In this document: piece after piece, positions 10,450-22,941 of the stretch
Numbering within the stretch: the stretch's first letter is position 1
Layout: every line of letters begins with the position of its first letter
Assembly (NCBI RefSeq): GCF_041228105.1
Contig: NZ_CP166097.1
Location: 5,208,001 to 5,272,000, forward strand
Length of the DNA: 64,000 nucleotides
Direction of reading: 5' to 3'
Origin: Pectobacterium aroidearum
GTDB lineage: Bacteria > Pseudomonadota > Gammaproteobacteria > Enterobacterales > Enterobacteriaceae
Made by a program: the position numbers and the translations under genes
Notes under the pieces: generated by a model
What the model saw: only the letters and a program-made list of their open reading frames with translations
What the model was told of the DNA's origin: nothing
Databases searched by the model: none

Positions 10450-12318
10450 TTAAATCTCGACCTGTATCCCCAGCTCAATCAGCCTGTTCGGCGGTATTTC
10501 AAACTGATCCGCCGCTCGCAGCGCATTGCGGCTGAGCATCATGAATAGCTTACCGCGCAGGCGCAGATACCACGGGCGTTCGCCGATAATCAGCGATTCA
10601 TTGGACATAAAGAAAGACGTTTCCATCATTTGGCAGGTTAACCCATCTTGCCAACAGCGCTGAAAGACCTCTTCCACATCCGGCGTTTCACGCCAGCCAT
10701 AGTTGGCAATCACGCGCCAGAACGTCGGCGAAAGCTGTTCAACCGTCACGCGGCGAGCGTTCAGCACATAAGGCGCATCCTCCGTTCGCATGGTCAACAG
10801 CACCACGCGCTCGTGCAGGATCTTGTTATGTTTAAGGTTATGCAACAGCGCAAACGGGATCACGCGAGTCGCACGCGAGAAATAGACGGCAGTTCCCGGT
10901 ACACGTGTCGGCGGCGATTTCTCCAGCGACGCAATCATGGCATCCAGCGAGTTACCGTGTTCATGCAACCGACGCAGCAGCCTGAAGCGCTCGCTTTTCC
11001 ACGTCGTCATGATAATAAACATCACCATGCCCAGCGCTAGCGGCAACCAGCCGCCGGACAGAATTTTGACCACATTCGCCAAAAACATCGGTACATCAAT
11101 AACCAGTAATCCCGCCAGCAATACCCACGCCAAGTAGCGGTTCCAGAGCCAGTTCTTCACCGCCACCGTACAGAACAGAATACTGGTAATCACCATCGTG
11201 CCCGTTACCGCAATCCCGTAAGCCGCAGCCAGATTGCTCGAATGCTCAAAGCTGACAATCACGATGACGACAGCGATATACAGCATCCAGTTAATGGCAG
11301 GAATATAAATCTGACCGGACTCCATATCTGACGTGTGTACGATACGCATCGGCGGCAAATAGCCCAGCCGCACTGCCTGGCGCGTCAGGGAGAAAACACC
11401 GGAAATCACCGCCTGCGAAGCAATGATTGTCGCCAGCGTCGCCAATATCATCAGTGGAATCAGCGCCCAATCTGGCGCCAGCAGGAAGAAGGGGTTCTTG
11501 ATCGCCTCCGGGTTCTTCAACAGCAGCGCGCCCTGTCCGAAGTAATTTAACACCAGCGACGGCAGCACCACCGTAAACCAGGCCAGACGAATCGGGAATT
11601 TACCGAAGTGCCCCATATCGGCATACAGCGCCTCAACCCCGGTAATTGCCAGCACCACCGCTCCCAGCGCGAAGAACGATACGGCTTTATATTCGATAAA
11701 GAAGCGAACGGCGTACATCGGGTTCAACGCCTGCAAGACTTCAGGGTTAGCGATAATACTTCGCGCCCCCAGCACGCCGAGCGTTAAAAACCAAATCAGC
11801 ATCACAGGCGCAAACAGCTTACCAACACTGCCTGTACCGTGTTTTTGAATGATAAAGAGTAATGTCAGAACGACAATAGATAGCGGGACGATATAGCTGT
11901 CCATTGATGGCGCGGCAATTTCCAGCCCTTCCATCGCCGACATCACCGAGATGGCTGGCGTGATGACCACTTCCCCATAGAAGAAGCTGCCACCAATCAA
12001 CCCCATGATGACCAGCACGGACGTCATGCGATCGGAAGTATTGCGCCCAGCTAGCGACATAAGGGTTAGAATCCCACCTTCGCCAGCGTTGTCAGCACGC
12101 ATCACATAGGTCAGGTATTTCAGCGAAACAACGAGAACTAACAGCCAAAAGATCAGTGAAAGAAAACCAAAGACCGAATCAGGCTCGACCCCAAAACCAA
12201 ACTGCCCTGATAAACATTCCCTTAACGTATAAAGAGGGCTGGTTCCTATATCTCCATAAACCACCCCGATGGCCGCCAGCGTGACAGCCGGAAGCGAACG
12301 TTTATGTTCTGAGCTCAT
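10450..12318 (-). CDS. kup: low-affinity potassium transporter Kup
   Basis: Inner-membrane K+ uptake protein (H+-coupled in E. coli) of the KUP/HAK/KT family, 622 aa, the same length as E. coli Kup. The first helix region has the conserved [18 protein letters not shown] (residues about 18-35). About twelve hydrophobic segments cover residues 15-450, and a hydrophilic cytoplasmic C-terminal domain follows. It ends divergent from ravA, as in E. coli. Confidence 0.97.
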   Translation of the reverse strand: MSSEHKRSLPAVTLAAIGVVYGDIGTSPLYTLRECLSGQFGFGVEPDSVFGFLSLIFWLLVLVVSLKYLTYVMRADNAGEGGILTLMSLAGRNTSDRMTSVLVIMGLIGGSFFYGEVVITPAISVMSAMEGLEIAAPSMDSYIVPLSIVVLTLLFIIQKHGTGSVGKLFAPVMLIWFLTLGVLGARSIIANPEVLQALNPMYAVRFFIEYKAVSFFALGAVVLAITGVEALYADMGHFGKFPIRLAWFTVVLPSLVLNYFGQGALLLKNPEAIKNPFFLLAPDWALIPLMILATLATIIASQAVISGVFSLTRQAVRLGYLPPMRIVHTSDMESGQIYIPAINWMLYIAVVIVIVSFEHSSNLAAAYGIAVTGTMVITSILFCTVAVKNWLWNRYLAWVLLAGLLVIDVPMFLANVVKILSGGWLPLALGMVMFIIMTTWKSERFRLLRRLHEHGNSLDAMIASLEKSPPTRVPGTAVYFSRATRVIPFALLHNLKHNKILHERVVLLTMRTEDAPYVLNARRVTVEQLSPTFWRVIANYGWRETPDVEEVFQRCWQDGLTCQMMETSFFMSNESLIIGERPWYLRLRGKLFMMLSRNALRAADQFEIPPNRLIELGIQVEI

Positions 12319-12655
12319 AAACCTATCTTCTGTTATTAATCAGTCCGCGAAGCGCGTCATTCACAGCAACTCGTCCAAGAGCGCACAGTATGCACAAATC
12401 AGGCTAAAAACCCATTTTTATTGTGCGATCCACCTGTACACGAAACATCCTGTAAAAAGTGGTTTATTGCTTACTCACCCCGTTAGGGTGTAATAATCCG
12501 TAAAAGTATTCTAATAAAAATCTGTGATCTGCCGTTTATTATTACTATTGTCTTTCTGAAAGTAGGGTTTTTCTGAGAGACCGCTTTCCGCGAAGTAATC
12601 GGGTTGAGACATAAACGATTTCAATACATCACATCATGGGACTAACGGATTAATT
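12319..12655. promoter_or_regulatory. kup-ravA divergent promoter region
   Basis: This 337-bp gap must hold the kup (minus) and ravA (plus) promoters. A short hairpin CACCC-CGTTA-GGGTG is at 12476-12490. No convincing -35/-10 pair or known operator could be assigned. No gene is seen. Confidence 0.5.
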
Positions 12656-14155
12656 ATGCGTCAAACTGCGGCATTGGCTGAAAGAATTTCTCGTCTCAGC
12701 CATGCGCTAGAACACGGACTCTACGAAAGACAACACGCCATTCGCCTCTGTCTGCTGGCAGCGCTAAGCGGGGAAAGTGTTTTTCTGCTGGGGCCGCCAG
12801 GTATAGCTAAAAGTATGATCGCCCGGCGTCTTAAATTCGCGTTTCGTCATGCGAATGCGTTTGAGTACCTGATGACCCGCTTTTCCACCCCGGAAGAAGT
12901 ATTCGGTCCCCTTTCCATTCAGGCGTTAAAAGATGAAGGTCGCTATCAGCGCCTCACCGCTGGCTACCTGCCAGAAGCCGAAATCGTGTTTCTGGATGAA
13001 ATCTGGAAAGCGGGCCCCGCCATTTTGAACACCCTGCTGACGGCCATTAACGAGCGACGTTTCCGTAACGGCAACAGCGAAGATACCATCCCAATGCGCC
13101 TGCTGGTCGCAGCCTCGAATGAGTTACCAGAAGCGGATGGCGGTTTGGAAGCGCTTTACGACCGCATGCTCATCCGCCTGTGGCTCGATCGTGTTCAGGA
13201 AAAACAGAATTTCCGAGCGCTACTTGTGAACAACAGCAGCGAACGCGATAACCCCGTTCCGCCCGCTCTCAGCGTCAGCGATGAAGAGTACCAACAGTGG
13301 CAGAAGGACATTGAACACATCGCATTGCCGGAAGCAGGTTTCGAGCTGATTTACACACTGCGCCAACAGCTCGATGCGCTGGAGCAGGCCCCTTACATTT
13401 CCGATCGACGCTGGAAAAAAGCCCTTCGTCTGCTTCAGGCCAGCGCATTTTTCTGCGGCCGGGATGCCATTACACCGGTTGATATCATTCTGCTGAAAGA
13501 CTGTCTCTGGCATGACCAAAGCACCTTGACGCTTATCGAACACCAGCTTGAACTGCTGATTACCGAACACGCCTACCAGCAAAAAAGCCTGTTGTTCCGT
13601 TTGCAGCAGGTAAATACCAAACGCCAGCAATACCAGCGTGAGCAAAGCGAATTACAGGCCTTTTCGGTAGAGAAACAAGGGCATTTCCTCGGCCGGAAAT
13701 TCCATTATGCCTTACCTGACACCATCGACGCTGAAACATTGGAACTGGTGCTGCAACGCCCGTTGATCCTGCACGATATTGAAGTTAACCACCTGATCAT
13801 TGACAAGAATGCCCTGCAAGGCTGGCTACAAAAAGGCGGGGAAATCCGGGGTAAGCTCAACGGTATTGGTTTTACCCAGCGCCTCGATCTGCTGGTGGAC
13901 GATCGCCAGCATCTGGCCATTCGCGATATTAGCCTGCAATCCTCTATTCTTTCTCTGCCGGAAAAGCGCGACATTGCGCTTCCTGCCGAAATTACCGATG
14001 AATATGAAAAACTGAACATGCAGCTGCGTGAACAGCGCCGCTTATTCAGCCAGCATCAGCCTTGCCTGTTCGTTCCGAGCGAGTGGTTGGCCAAAATAGA
14101 GGCCAGCCTGCAGCAGGTTGCCGAGCAAATCCAGCAATCAGAGCAACAGGATTAA
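12656..14155 (+). CDS. ravA: MoxR-family AAA+ ATPase RavA
   Basis: Cytoplasmic AAA+ ATPase of 499 aa that forms hexamers; in E. coli it binds the lysine decarboxylase LdcI and works with ViaA on respiratory complexes. Walker A GPPGIAKS is at residues 46-53 and Walker [11 protein letters not shown] at about 108-117. Sensor 1 lies in [15 protein letters not shown]. The C-terminal half contains a coiled-coil stretch and the LdcI-binding LARA-like region. It precedes viaA by 5 nt, a conserved MoxR/VWA pair in which the ATPase acts as a chaperone for a von Willebrand-type partner. Confidence 0.95.
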   Translation: MRQTAALAERISRLSHALEHGLYERQHAIRLCLLAALSGESVFLLGPPGIAKSMIARRLKFAFRHANAFEYLMTRFSTPEEVFGPLSIQALKDEGRYQRLTAGYLPEAEIVFLDEIWKAGPAILNTLLTAINERRFRNGNSEDTIPMRLLVAASNELPEADGGLEALYDRMLIRLWLDRVQEKQNFRALLVNNSSERDNPVPPALSVSDEEYQQWQKDIEHIALPEAGFELIYTLRQQLDALEQAPYISDRRWKKALRLLQASAFFCGRDAITPVDIILLKDCLWHDQSTLTLIEHQLELLITEHAYQQKSLLFRLQQVNTKRQQYQREQSELQAFSVEKQGHFLGRKFHYALPDTIDAETLELVLQRPLILHDIEVNHLIIDKNALQGWLQKGGEIRGKLNGIGFTQRLDLLVDDRQHLAIRDISLQSSILSLPEKRDIALPAEITDEYEKLNMQLREQRRLFSQHQPCLFVPSEWLAKIEASLQQVAEQIQQSEQQD

Positions 14156-14160
14156 CGCCG

Positions 14161-15639
14161 ATGATCACGCTGGAATCACTGGAAATGCTGCTGTCTATTG
14201 ATGAAAACGAGCTACTGGACGATCTTGTCGTCACGCTGCTGGCGACGCCTCAGCTCGCTTTCTTCTTTGAAAAGTACCCCAGCCTGAAGTCAGCGTTACT
14301 CAATGATCTTCCTCACTGGAAAGAAACCTTAAAGCAGCGCTTACGTACCACTCAGGTACCGCCAGATTTGGAAAAAGAATTTAGCTGCTACCAACGTTCA
14401 CAATCGATCGACAATCAGGCCTTTCAGACACGCCTGCCTGCGATTATGGATACGCTGAGCAACGTGGAGTCACCGTTTCTGACGCAGGCCTCACAGCTTA
14501 TCACTGCCCCAGAGCGAACCTTAGGACAGAAGGTAACGAGTGGGCTCCACGCACTCTTTCTTCAACGCTGGCGGTTGAGCCTCACACTGCAAACCGTTTC
14601 ACTGCATCAGCAGTTAATGGAACAAGAACGGGAAATCCTGCTGGATGAGCTGCAACAACGCCTGACGCTCAGCGGCAAGCTCGAACCGATTTTGGCCGAA
14701 AATGAAAATGCGGCCGGGCGGCTCTGGGATCTCAGCGCCGCACAGCGTATTCAAACCGATCCCCGCCCGTTATTGGATTTTGGCGCCTTCCTGCAGCGCC
14801 AGCCCGCATTGCAAAAACTGGCGGAACGTCTGGGACGCAGCAGGGAAACCAAATCGATCCTCACACAGGAAGCTCCGAAAGAAGCTTTCCGGGTAAGCGT
14901 AAGGGAACCAGCCACCGTGCCTGAGCAAGTGAGCGGTGTGCATCAGAGCGACGATATTTTGCGCTTGATGCCGACAGAGCTGGTCACGCTGGGCATCAGC
15001 GAGCTGGAATACGAATTTTATCGTCGTCTTCTGGAACATCGGCTGCTGACGTATCGCTTACAAGGTGAGAGCTGGCGAGAAAAAATCACGGAACGCCCAG
15101 TGGTTCATCAGCAAAATGAACAGCAGCCGCGCGGCCCATTTATCGTCTGCGTCGATACGTCAGGCTCGATGGGTGGCTTTAATGAACGTTGTGCCAAAGC
15201 CTTCTGTCTGGCGCTGATGCGCATCGCGCTCGCCGATAACCGCCGCTGCTATATCATGCTGTTTTCTACCGGCGTGGTGAAATATGAGCTCACGTCTGCG
15301 GATGGATTAGAGCAGGCAATACGTTTTCTCAGCCAGTCCTTCCGCGGCGGCACGGATATGAGTGCCTGTCTGTCAGCGCTGCTAGATAAAATGGATGACG
15401 CGCTTTGGCATGATGCCGACGCCGTAGTGATTTCAGATTTTATCGCCCAACGATTGCCGGATGAGGTGGTAAATAAGGTGAAAAGTCGCCAGACGCAGCT
15501 ACAACATCGTTTCCATGCTGTAGCGATGTCCGATCATGGCAAACCCGGCATCATGCACATCTTTGACCATATCTGGCGCTTTGATACCGGGTTAAAAAGC
15601 CGCTTAATACGCCGCTGGCAGCACGGCAAAGCGTATTAA
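14161..15639 (+). CDS. viaA: von Willebrand factor A domain protein ViaA
   Basis: Partner of RavA, 492 aa from the ATG at 14161 ([14 protein letters not shown]). This start aligns with E. coli ViaA and avoids the 90-nt overlap with ravA that the longer frame from 14062 would create. The C-terminal VWA domain (about 325-490) has the metal-binding MIDAS motif DTSGS at 332-336, plus FRGGTD and ISDF. The N-terminal half is helical with no other recognised domain. In E. coli the pair affects aminoglycoside sensitivity through proton-motive force. Its 3' end is convergent with and 4 nt into the end of asnA. Confidence 0.94.
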   Translation: MITLESLEMLLSIDENELLDDLVVTLLATPQLAFFFEKYPSLKSALLNDLPHWKETLKQRLRTTQVPPDLEKEFSCYQRSQSIDNQAFQTRLPAIMDTLSNVESPFLTQASQLITAPERTLGQKVTSGLHALFLQRWRLSLTLQTVSLHQQLMEQEREILLDELQQRLTLSGKLEPILAENENAAGRLWDLSAAQRIQTDPRPLLDFGAFLQRQPALQKLAERLGRSRETKSILTQEAPKEAFRVSVREPATVPEQVSGVHQSDDILRLMPTELVTLGISELEYEFYRRLLEHRLLTYRLQGESWREKITERPVVHQQNEQQPRGPFIVCVDTSGSMGGFNERCAKAFCLALMRIALADNRRCYIMLFSTGVVKYELTSADGLEQAIRFLSQSFRGGTDMSACLSALLDKMDDALWHDADAVVISDFIAQRLPDEVVNKVKSRQTQLQHRFHAVAMSDHGKPGIMHIFDHIWRFDTGLKSRLIRRWQHGKAY

Positions 15640-16628
15640 AGCAGGCCGGAAACCGACTCACGCAGCGGCTGTGGCCACACGCCGCACTGAACCTGGCCAA
15701 TGTGCGACAATTGCAGCAACAGCATGACCAGGCGAGACTGACCGATTCCCCCACCGATCGTTTGCGGCATCTCACCGCGCAGCAGCGCCTGATGCCATTC
15801 CAGCTTCAGACGTTCTTCATCCTGCGTCAGCGCCAGCTGGCGTGTTAACGCTTCAGCATCCACGCGGATCCCCATGGATGAAATCTCAAACGCATCGTTC
15901 AGTACCGGGTTCCATACGACGATATCGCCGTTCAGACCCGCCAGTTCCTGCTCACCTGGCGTCGTCCAGTCATCATAATCCGGCGCACGCACATCGTGAG
16001 ATTGCCCGTTGGACAGCTTACCGCCAATCCCAATCAGGAAAACGGCACCCAATTCTTTGGCAATCGCTCTCTCACGCCCTTTGGCATCCAGATCGGGATA
16101 GCGCTTCAGCAGCGTTTCGGTGTGCACAAAATGAATCTGTTCCGGCAGGAAAGGCTGAATGCCAAATGCCTGATGTACCGCAGCCTCTGTCGCTTTGATT
16201 CCCTGATAAATACGCGTAACCGTCGATTTTAGGTACTCCGCATGACGCTCGCCGTCTCCCATCACACGTTCCCAGTCCCACTGATCGACATAAACCGAGT
16301 GGATCGGGCTCAGACGATCTTCGTCCGGGCGCAATGCTTTCATATGGGTATAAATGCCTTCACCGCTGCTAAAATCGTACGCGCCCAGCGTCTTACGCTT
16401 CCATTTAGCCAGTGAGTGCACGACTTCAAATGTGGCGTCTGGCAGCGCTTTAACCTTAACCTGTACCGCTTTTTCCGTACCGGACAAGTTATCCTGCGTA
16501 CCATCACCGATACGGCTAAGAATCGGTGCCTGGACTTCAATCAATCCCAGAAGTTGCTCCAGCTGGCTGGAGAAGAAAGATTTAACGAAGCTGATTTGCT
16601 GCTGTTTTTCGATGTACTGCTTTTTCAT
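15636..16628 (-). CDS. asnA: aspartate-ammonia ligase (asparagine synthetase A)
   Basis: Cytoplasmic enzyme making asparagine from aspartate, ammonia and ATP, with a class II tRNA-synthetase-like fold. Length is 330 aa, as in E. coli. Recognisable segments are [26 protein letters not shown] and the C-terminal [18 protein letters not shown] motif. It is divergent from asnC, whose product activates asnA in E. coli when asparagine is scarce. The 3' ends of asnA and viaA overlap by 4 bp. Confidence 0.97.
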   Translation of the reverse strand: MKKQYIEKQQQISFVKSFFSSQLEQLLGLIEVQAPILSRIGDGTQDNLSGTEKAVQVKVKALPDATFEVVHSLAKWKRKTLGAYDFSSGEGIYTHMKALRPDEDRLSPIHSVYVDQWDWERVMGDGERHAEYLKSTVTRIYQGIKATEAAVHQAFGIQPFLPEQIHFVHTETLLKRYPDLDAKGRERAIAKELGAVFLIGIGGKLSNGQSHDVRAPDYDDWTTPGEQELAGLNGDIVVWNPVLNDAFEISSMGIRVDAEALTRQLALTQDEERLKLEWHQALLRGEMPQTIGGGIGQSRLVMLLLQLSHIGQVQCGVWPQPLRESVSGLL

Positions 16629-16780
16629 TGCCGCGTCTCTTATTCATCGTATTTAGTTATTCATTAAGCAATAAAAAGCGCTAGCCATTCAATAATCTTA
16701 TGGATAAATTGCTCTTGTGCTTTTAATCCGTCATTTTATAGCGGTATAAAATAATTATTCGCTAAAATAGGAGGCTCAAA
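16629..16780. promoter_or_regulatory. asnA-asnC divergent control region
   Basis: This AT-rich 152-bp gap lies between the divergent asnA and asnC starts, and is where AsnC would activate asnA and repress itself. GAGGCTCAAAGTG contains the asnC ribosome site and GTG start. No precise AsnC site could be assigned by eye. Confidence 0.5.
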
Positions 16781-17242
16781 GTGGCAGAAATTTATCAGAT
16801 CGATAATCTCGATCGCGGCATTCTTTCCGCCTTAATGGAAAATGCACGCATCCCTTATGCCGAACTGGCAAAACAGTTTTCCGTCAGTCCAGGAACAATC
16901 CACGTTCGAGTGGAAAAAATGAAACAGGCGGGCATCATTGTCGGCACGCGTCTGGACGTGAATCCAAAACAGCTGGGCTATGACGTGTGCTGCTTTATCG
17001 GCATCATTCTAAAAAGCGCCAAAGATTATCCTTCGGCGCTGGAGAAGCTAAACAATCTGGAAGAAGTGGTTGAGGCTTACTACACCACTGGGCATTACAG
17101 TATCTTTATTAAGGTCATGTGTCGTTCGATCGAGGCGTTGCAACACGTACTTATCAACAAGATCCAAACAATTGATGAAATTCAGTCCACCGAAACGCTC
17201 ATCTCCCTGCAAAACCCCATTATGCGGACGATCGCGCCGTAA
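16781..17242 (+). CDS. asnC: Lrp/AsnC-family regulator AsnC
   Basis: Asparagine-responsive transcription factor, 153 aa, starting at GTG (GTGGCAGAAATT) after AGGAGG-like GGAGGC. The N-terminal helix-turn-helix covers about residues 22-48 (IPYAELAKQFSVSPGTIHVR). The C-terminal RAM ligand-binding domain covers about 70-150. It sits next to asnA and 89 bp before mioC, the conserved oriC-flanking order. Readthrough from asnC toward mioC and oriC is known in E. coli. Confidence 0.96.
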   Translation: MAEIYQIDNLDRGILSALMENARIPYAELAKQFSVSPGTIHVRVEKMKQAGIIVGTRLDVNPKQLGYDVCCFIGIILKSAKDYPSALEKLNNLEEVVEAYYTTGHYSIFIKVMCRSIEALQHVLINKIQTIDEIQSTETLISLQNPIMRTIAP

Positions 17243-17263
17243 CACTTTTTTCCTATACCCATA

Positions 17264-17272
17264 TTATCCACA
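17264..17272 (+). promoter_or_regulatory. DnaA box in the mioC promoter region
   Basis: TTATCCACA, the consensus DnaA box, lies 60 bp upstream of the mioC ATG. In E. coli a DnaA box at this position lets DnaA repress mioC transcription, which otherwise runs into oriC. Confidence 0.8.
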
Positions 17273-17331
17273 GGTAGATCCCAGCCAGATCACAGCGTAC
17301 AATGTCCCGTCTTTTATCGGATGGGATCGCT

Positions 17332-17775
17332 ATGGCAGACATTACCTTGATCAGTGGCAGTACCCTTGGCAGCGCCGAATACGTCGCAGAGCATTTGGCT
17401 GAACTGCTGGAGAAGGATGATTTTTCCACTGAGCTTCTGCACGGTCCTGAGCTCGATGCATTGCCTGAAAGCGGTGTATGGCTGTTGGTGACATCCACCC
17501 ACGGTGCAGGAGAATTTCCTGATAACCTGAAAGCGCTGTTTGAGCAGTTGGAACAGCAAAAGCCCGATCTTTCTCAGGTGAGTTTCGGTGCGGTGGGGAT
17601 CGGTAGTAAAGAGTACGACACGTTCTGTGGCGCGATCCAAACAGCGGATCGTGTGCTAACCCAATTAGGGGCTAAACGGATCGGTGAAGTCCTCGAGATC
17701 GACATCACTCAGCATCAGGTTCCTGAAGATCCGGCTGAAGAATGGCTAGGATCGTGGGTTAATTTACTCAAGTAA
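17332..17775 (+). CDS. mioC: flavodoxin-like protein MioC
   Basis: FMN-binding flavodoxin-like protein, 147 aa, reported in E. coli to support biotin synthase electron transfer. The start at 17332 (MADITLISGS) is the family start; the longer frame adds ten unrelated residues. The phosphate-binding loop SGSTLGSAEY is at residues 8-17 and the second FMN loop STHGAGEFPDN at about 57-67. It is transcribed toward oriC, so its expression is coupled to replication control. Confidence 0.95.
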   Translation: MADITLISGSTLGSAEYVAEHLAELLEKDDFSTELLHGPELDALPESGVWLLVTSTHGAGEFPDNLKALFEQLEQQKPDLSQVSFGAVGIGSKEYDTFCGAIQTADRVLTQLGAKRIGEVLEIDITQHQVPEDPAEEWLGSWVNLLK

Positions 17776-17795
17776 GGTTAAATATTCGGCAGTTG

Positions 17796-18063
17796 AATGT
17801 GGATAACTATGCTTAATTCTGGTGTAAAAGCCGTAGTTATCCCAATAACAACCCGAGTGCGTTTTTTGTCCTGTGTATAAACCCACATTAAGATCCCAGC
17901 TTATACTGGCTAGGATCACCGATCATTCACAGGTAAGGATCAACGCCATTCTCTTGATCTTTAATATGAATAATCACTTATCCACACAACACGACGATCC
18001 TAATAAGAGATCTAATAAAGAGATCTTTAAATAAAAAGATCTTTCTTTAATTAACGAGGATCC
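17796..18063. other. oriC: chromosomal origin of replication oriC
   Basis: This lies between mioC and mnmG, as in E. coli. DnaA boxes are R1 TTATCCACA (17978-17986), R2 TGTGTATAA (17872-17880), R3-like TTATCCCAA (17837-17845) and R4 TGTGGATAA (17798-17806); the E. coli left end is at the right here. GATC occurs ten times between about 17890 and 18065, giving SeqA/Dam sites. The AT-rich unwinding region (about 17999-18055) has three GATCT-centred 13-mer-like repeats. The stretch TTCACAGGTAA at 17926-17936 and its neighbours are conserved with E. coli. Function is inferred from this conservation. Confidence 0.96.
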
Positions 18064-18070
18064 AACGGAC

Positions 18071-18099
18071 TTGGTCGTTGGCTCAAAGTTGAGTAGAAT
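18071..18099 (+). promoter_or_regulatory. mnmG (gidA) promoter
   Basis: TTGGTC at 18071-18076 and TAGAAT at 18094-18099, with a 17-bp spacer, 68 bp before the mnmG ATG. It starts at the edge of oriC, where gidA transcription assists initiation in E. coli. Confidence 0.6.
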
Positions 18100-18166
18100 C
18101 CCCCACCCCAGGGCAAATAACGATCGTTCGCCACTTATCATTCGCAATAATGCGAGGAGCAGTACC

Positions 18167-20056
18167 ATGTTTTATCCAGATCCATTTGACGTCATCGTGA
18201 TCGGTGGCGGTCATGCCGGAACAGAAGCTGCGATGGCTTCTGCCCGAATGGGCCAACAGACGCTTTTACTCACACACAATATCGATACGCTAGGACAAAT
18301 GTCTTGTAACCCGGCGATTGGCGGTATTGGAAAAGGTCATCTGGTTAAAGAGATCGATGCCATGGGAGGGTTGATGGCGCGTGCTGTCGACCAGGCAGGG
18401 ATACAGTTTAGGATACTAAACAGCAGTAAAGGCCCAGCGGTCAGAGCCACTCGCGCACAAGCAGATCGTGTGCTCTACCGTCAGGCAATTCGCACCGCTC
18501 TGGAGAATCAGCCAAACCTGACGATCTTCCAGCAAGCAGTTGACGATCTGATTGTAGAAAACGATCGTGTCGTCGGTGCCGTTACTCAGATGGGACTAAA
18601 GTTTCGTGCAAAAGCCGTTGTATTAACGGTAGGCACTTTCCTCGACGGCAAGATTCACATTGGCCTGGATAACTACAGCGGTGGGCGTGCAGGCGATCCG
18701 CCTTCTATTCCGCTGGCGCGTCGCCTTCGTGAACTACCTCTGCGTGTTAACCGCCTGAAGACCGGTACTCCGCCGCGTATTGACGCCAGAACGATCGATT
18801 TTAGCGTGCTGGCTCAACAGCACGGTGACAACCCAATGCCAGTTTTCTCGTTCCTGGGGAATGCGAGCCAGCATCCGGCACAAATGCCGTGCTACATCAC
18901 GCACACTAACGAGAAAACCCATGACGTGATCCGTAATAATCTGGATCGTAGCCCGATGTATGCCGGGATCATCGAAGGGATCGGCCCGCGTTATTGCCCC
19001 TCGATCGAAGACAAAGTCATGCGTTTCGCCGATCGAAACACACATCAGATCTTTCTTGAGCTAGAAGGACTGACCAGCAATGAAATTTATCCTAACGGGA
19101 TCTCAACCAGTTTGCCGTTTGACGTTCAGTGGCAGATTGTTCGTTCAATGACGGGAATGGAAAATGCACGCATTGTCCGCCCTGGCTATGCCATTGAGTA
19201 CGATTTCTTCGATCCGCGCGATCTGAAGCCAACGCTGGAAAACAAATTTGTTCATGGTTTGTTCTTCGCTGGACAAATCAACGGTACCACAGGGTATGAA
19301 GAAGCCGCTGCACAGGGCATGCTGGCAGGACTGAATGCGGCTCGATTGGCTGCCGATAAGGAAGGCTGGTCACCGCGTCGCGATCAGGCCTATCTCGGCG
19401 TGCTGGTTGACGATCTCTGTACGCTGGGGACGAAAGAACCCTACCGTATGTTTACGTCGCGTGCCGAATATCGTCTGATGCTGCGCGAAGATAACGCCGA
19501 TCTCCGTTTGACTGAAATCGGTCGCGAACTAGGGATGGTCGACGATCATCGCTGGGCACGTTTCAACGAGAAACTTGAGAGTATTGAAAAAGAGCGTCAG
19601 CGCCTGCGCGATATTCACGTTCACCCGCAGTCTGAGCTGTTAGATCAAGTTAACTCACTGCTGAAAACACCGTTGTCCCGTGAAGCGAACGGTGAAGAGC
19701 TGCTCCGTCGTCCAGAAGTGGATTACGTTCAACTTACTGCGCTACCGCTGTTCGCTCCGGGATTAACCGACGAGCAGGCTGCCGAGCAGGTTGAAATTCA
19801 GGTCAAATACGAAGGGTATATTGCTCGTCAACAGGATGAAATCGAGAAGCAGTTGCGTAATGAAAATACGTTGCTGCCTGCCGATCTGGATTACAAGCAG
19901 GTTAACGGGTTGTCCAACGAGGTTATTGCCAAACTGAACGATCACAAACCTTCGTCTATCGGTCAGGCCTCGCGTATTTCCGGCATAACGCCTGCGGCAA
20001 TCTCCATTTTGCTGATCTGGCTTAAAAAACAGGGTCTGCTGCGCCGCAGCGCCTGA
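18167..20056 (+). CDS. mnmG: tRNA uridine-5-carboxymethylaminomethyl modification enzyme MnmG
   Basis: FAD-dependent enzyme (629 aa) that acts with the GTPase MnmE to install cmnm5 at wobble uridine 34. The start at 18167 ([18 protein letters not shown]) follows GCGAGGAGC; the longer frame from 18071 would read through its own promoter. The FAD motif GGGHAG is at residues 13-18, and [23 protein letters not shown] carries conserved catalytic-region cysteine and glycines. The helical C-terminal domain (about 550-629) binds MnmE. It is the first gene clockwise of oriC. Confidence 0.97.
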   Translation: MFYPDPFDVIVIGGGHAGTEAAMASARMGQQTLLLTHNIDTLGQMSCNPAIGGIGKGHLVKEIDAMGGLMARAVDQAGIQFRILNSSKGPAVRATRAQADRVLYRQAIRTALENQPNLTIFQQAVDDLIVENDRVVGAVTQMGLKFRAKAVVLTVGTFLDGKIHIGLDNYSGGRAGDPPSIPLARRLRELPLRVNRLKTGTPPRIDARTIDFSVLAQQHGDNPMPVFSFLGNASQHPAQMPCYITHTNEKTHDVIRNNLDRSPMYAGIIEGIGPRYCPSIEDKVMRFADRNTHQIFLELEGLTSNEIYPNGISTSLPFDVQWQIVRSMTGMENARIVRPGYAIEYDFFDPRDLKPTLENKFVHGLFFAGQINGTTGYEEAAAQGMLAGLNAARLAADKEGWSPRRDQAYLGVLVDDLCTLGTKEPYRMFTSRAEYRLMLREDNADLRLTEIGRELGMVDDHRWARFNEKLESIEKERQRLRDIHVHPQSELLDQVNSLLKTPLSREANGEELLRRPEVDYVQLTALPLFAPGLTDEQAAEQVEIQVKYEGYIARQQDEIEKQLRNENTLLPADLDYKQVNGLSNEVIAKLNDHKPSSIGQASRISGITPAAISILLIWLKKQGLLRRSA

Positions 20057-20078
20057 TTTAAGGTAAACTTATCCCCTA

Positions 20079-20107
20079 AATAGCCGGTTATCCGGCTATT
20101 TTTATTA
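20079..20107 (+). terminator. hairpin between mnmG and rsmG
   Basis: AATAGCCGG (20079-20087) and CCGGCTATT (20092-20100) form a 9-bp stem with a TTAT loop, followed by TTTATTA. It looks like an intrinsic terminator or attenuator 22 nt after mnmG. Confidence 0.75.
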
Positions 20108-20138
20108 TTAACCTTATATTTTTCATCGGGATCTTATA

Positions 20139-20759
20139 GTGCGCAACACACTCGATAATCTGCTCAATGCGGCTGGTATTGTGATTTCAGATAAGCAAAA
20201 AAATCTTCTGATACAGTATGTTGACATGCTGAATAAGTGGAACAAGGCTTATAACCTGACGTCTATACGCGACCCGCAGCAAATGCTTGTCCGCCATATC
20301 ATGGACAGTATCGTGGTTGAACCGCATTTACACGGTCAGCGTTTTATCGATGTGGGAACGGGGCCTGGACTACCGGGGATTCCATTGGCGATTGTTCGCC
20401 CTGATTCGCATTTTACCTTGCTGGATAGTCTGGGTAAGCGTGTACGTTTCCTGCGTCAGGTTCAGCATGAACTGCAGCTTGAAAACATCACTCCGGTGCA
20501 AAGTCGCGTTGAAGAATTTCCAGCGGAGCCGCCTTTTGATGGTGTAATCAGTCGTGCATTTGCCTCTCTGCATGACATGATTAGCTGGTGCAATCATCTT
20601 CCAGCCAGACCTGCAGGGCGATTTTATGCCCTAAAAGGCGTACTTCCAGAGGATGAATTGTCATCTTTGCCACAAGGTGTCTCATTAGATCAGGTTGTCC
20701 GTTTATCTGTTCCTGATCTGGAAGGTGAACGCCATTTGGTCGTGCTTAAACCAAACTAA
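20139..20759 (+). CDS. rsmG: 16S rRNA (guanine527-N7)-methyltransferase RsmG
   Basis: SAM-dependent methyltransferase (206 aa) modifying G527 in the 530 loop of 16S rRNA; loss gives low-level streptomycin resistance in E. coli. It starts at GTG 20139 with little Shine-Dalgarno sequence. The SAM loop [10 protein letters not shown] is at residues 71-80, and [11 protein letters not shown] is the family catalytic-region motif. It lies between mnmG and the atp operon, the usual enterobacterial order. Confidence 0.96.
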   Translation: MRNTLDNLLNAAGIVISDKQKNLLIQYVDMLNKWNKAYNLTSIRDPQQMLVRHIMDSIVVEPHLHGQRFIDVGTGPGLPGIPLAIVRPDSHFTLLDSLGKRVRFLRQVQHELQLENITPVQSRVEEFPAEPPFDGVISRAFASLHDMISWCNHLPARPAGRFYALKGVLPEDELSSLPQGVSLDQVVRLSVPDLEGERHLVVLKPN

Positions 20760-21131
20760 TTTTGTCTTTTATCAAAAAAATTATAACTAAATATTGCGTA
20801 TCAGCCAGCCATCTCGTTTACGGAGGGCATCGTTCCAGAACGCATTGCGATCACTGAAATTTTACATCTTGGTTTTTTCAGCGCGGCTCTTTTACTTTCG
20901 TACTGAATAATAACGAGCGAAAATAAATCATCAGTATCAAAATTTAGTTATTTTTGTGTTAATTGAGTAAAAAAACGATATCAATAATGTCAATAGGTCG
21001 TTGAAACGTTGTTTGTTGCATTTTTGGAATGGGTTTTTTTGTAACTTATTGAAGTTAAATAAAATAAATAGCTTATTTTGCTAAAGACAAAAAAAAACAC
21101 GTTCTGTTATAAATAGTCGTAAAGCCTTTTA

Positions 21132-21147
21132 TGTGAGTCACATCACA
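21132..21147. promoter_or_regulatory. CRP-type binding site upstream of the atp operon
   Basis: TGTGAGTCACATCACA matches the CRP consensus TGTGA-N6-TCACA at all ten half-site bases. It lies about 140 bp upstream of the best -10 box. CRP control of atp is inferred from sequence only. Confidence 0.6.
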
Positions 21148-21261
21148 GATTGGAGGGCTTTAGAAATTAATTACACTAGGTATGAACAAGGATGATTGTT
21201 AGCAAAAACGGGGCTTCAGAAAGAAATTTAAATAATTGTTCACCTTTTCGCTACTTATCGA

Positions 21262-21289
21262 TTGAATTCGCAGGTATGACCCGTATAAT
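21262..21289 (+). promoter_or_regulatory. probable main atp operon promoter
   Basis: The -35 TTGAAT (21262-21267) and -10 TATAAT (21284-21289) are separated by 16 bp. This is the best sigma70 match upstream of atpI, giving a leader of about 85 nt. Confidence 0.65.
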
Positions 21290-21382
21290 TTGCTCGTTTT
21301 TTGCTGCTTGACTCAGTGGTGTAAAGGCAGTTTTATACGTCATTCGGTATACCTCTGAAAAGGTACGGAGAGAGCAAACGTC

Positions 21383-22589
<1,207 letters not shown>

Positions 22590-22620
22590 TTTTCTTTCAA
22601 CAAATAACGTTTTTAACTGA

Positions 22621-22878
<258 letters not shown>

Positions 22879-22941
22879 GCAGAATGTTTTCTGCTGAGGT
22901 TAAAACATCAACTTATTTAACTTTGAAAGAGGCATTGTGCT

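Larger units (their letters stand above)
20760..21382 (+). promoter_or_regulatory. atp operon upstream regulatory region
   Basis: This AT-rich gap of 623 bp has no gene. It contains a perfect-half CRP-type site (21132-21147) and at least one strong sigma70-like promoter: TTGAAT 21262-21267, 16-bp spacer, TATAAT 21284-21289. A weaker candidate is TTGACT 21308-21313 with TTTTAT 21331-21336. No obvious rsmG terminator or small gene was recognised. Confidence 0.65.

Noticed and set aside
12476..12490. Riboswitch upstream of the potassium transporter or ravA
   Set aside because: Only a 5-bp hairpin is visible and it does not resemble a known c-di-AMP riboswitch or other regulatory RNA.
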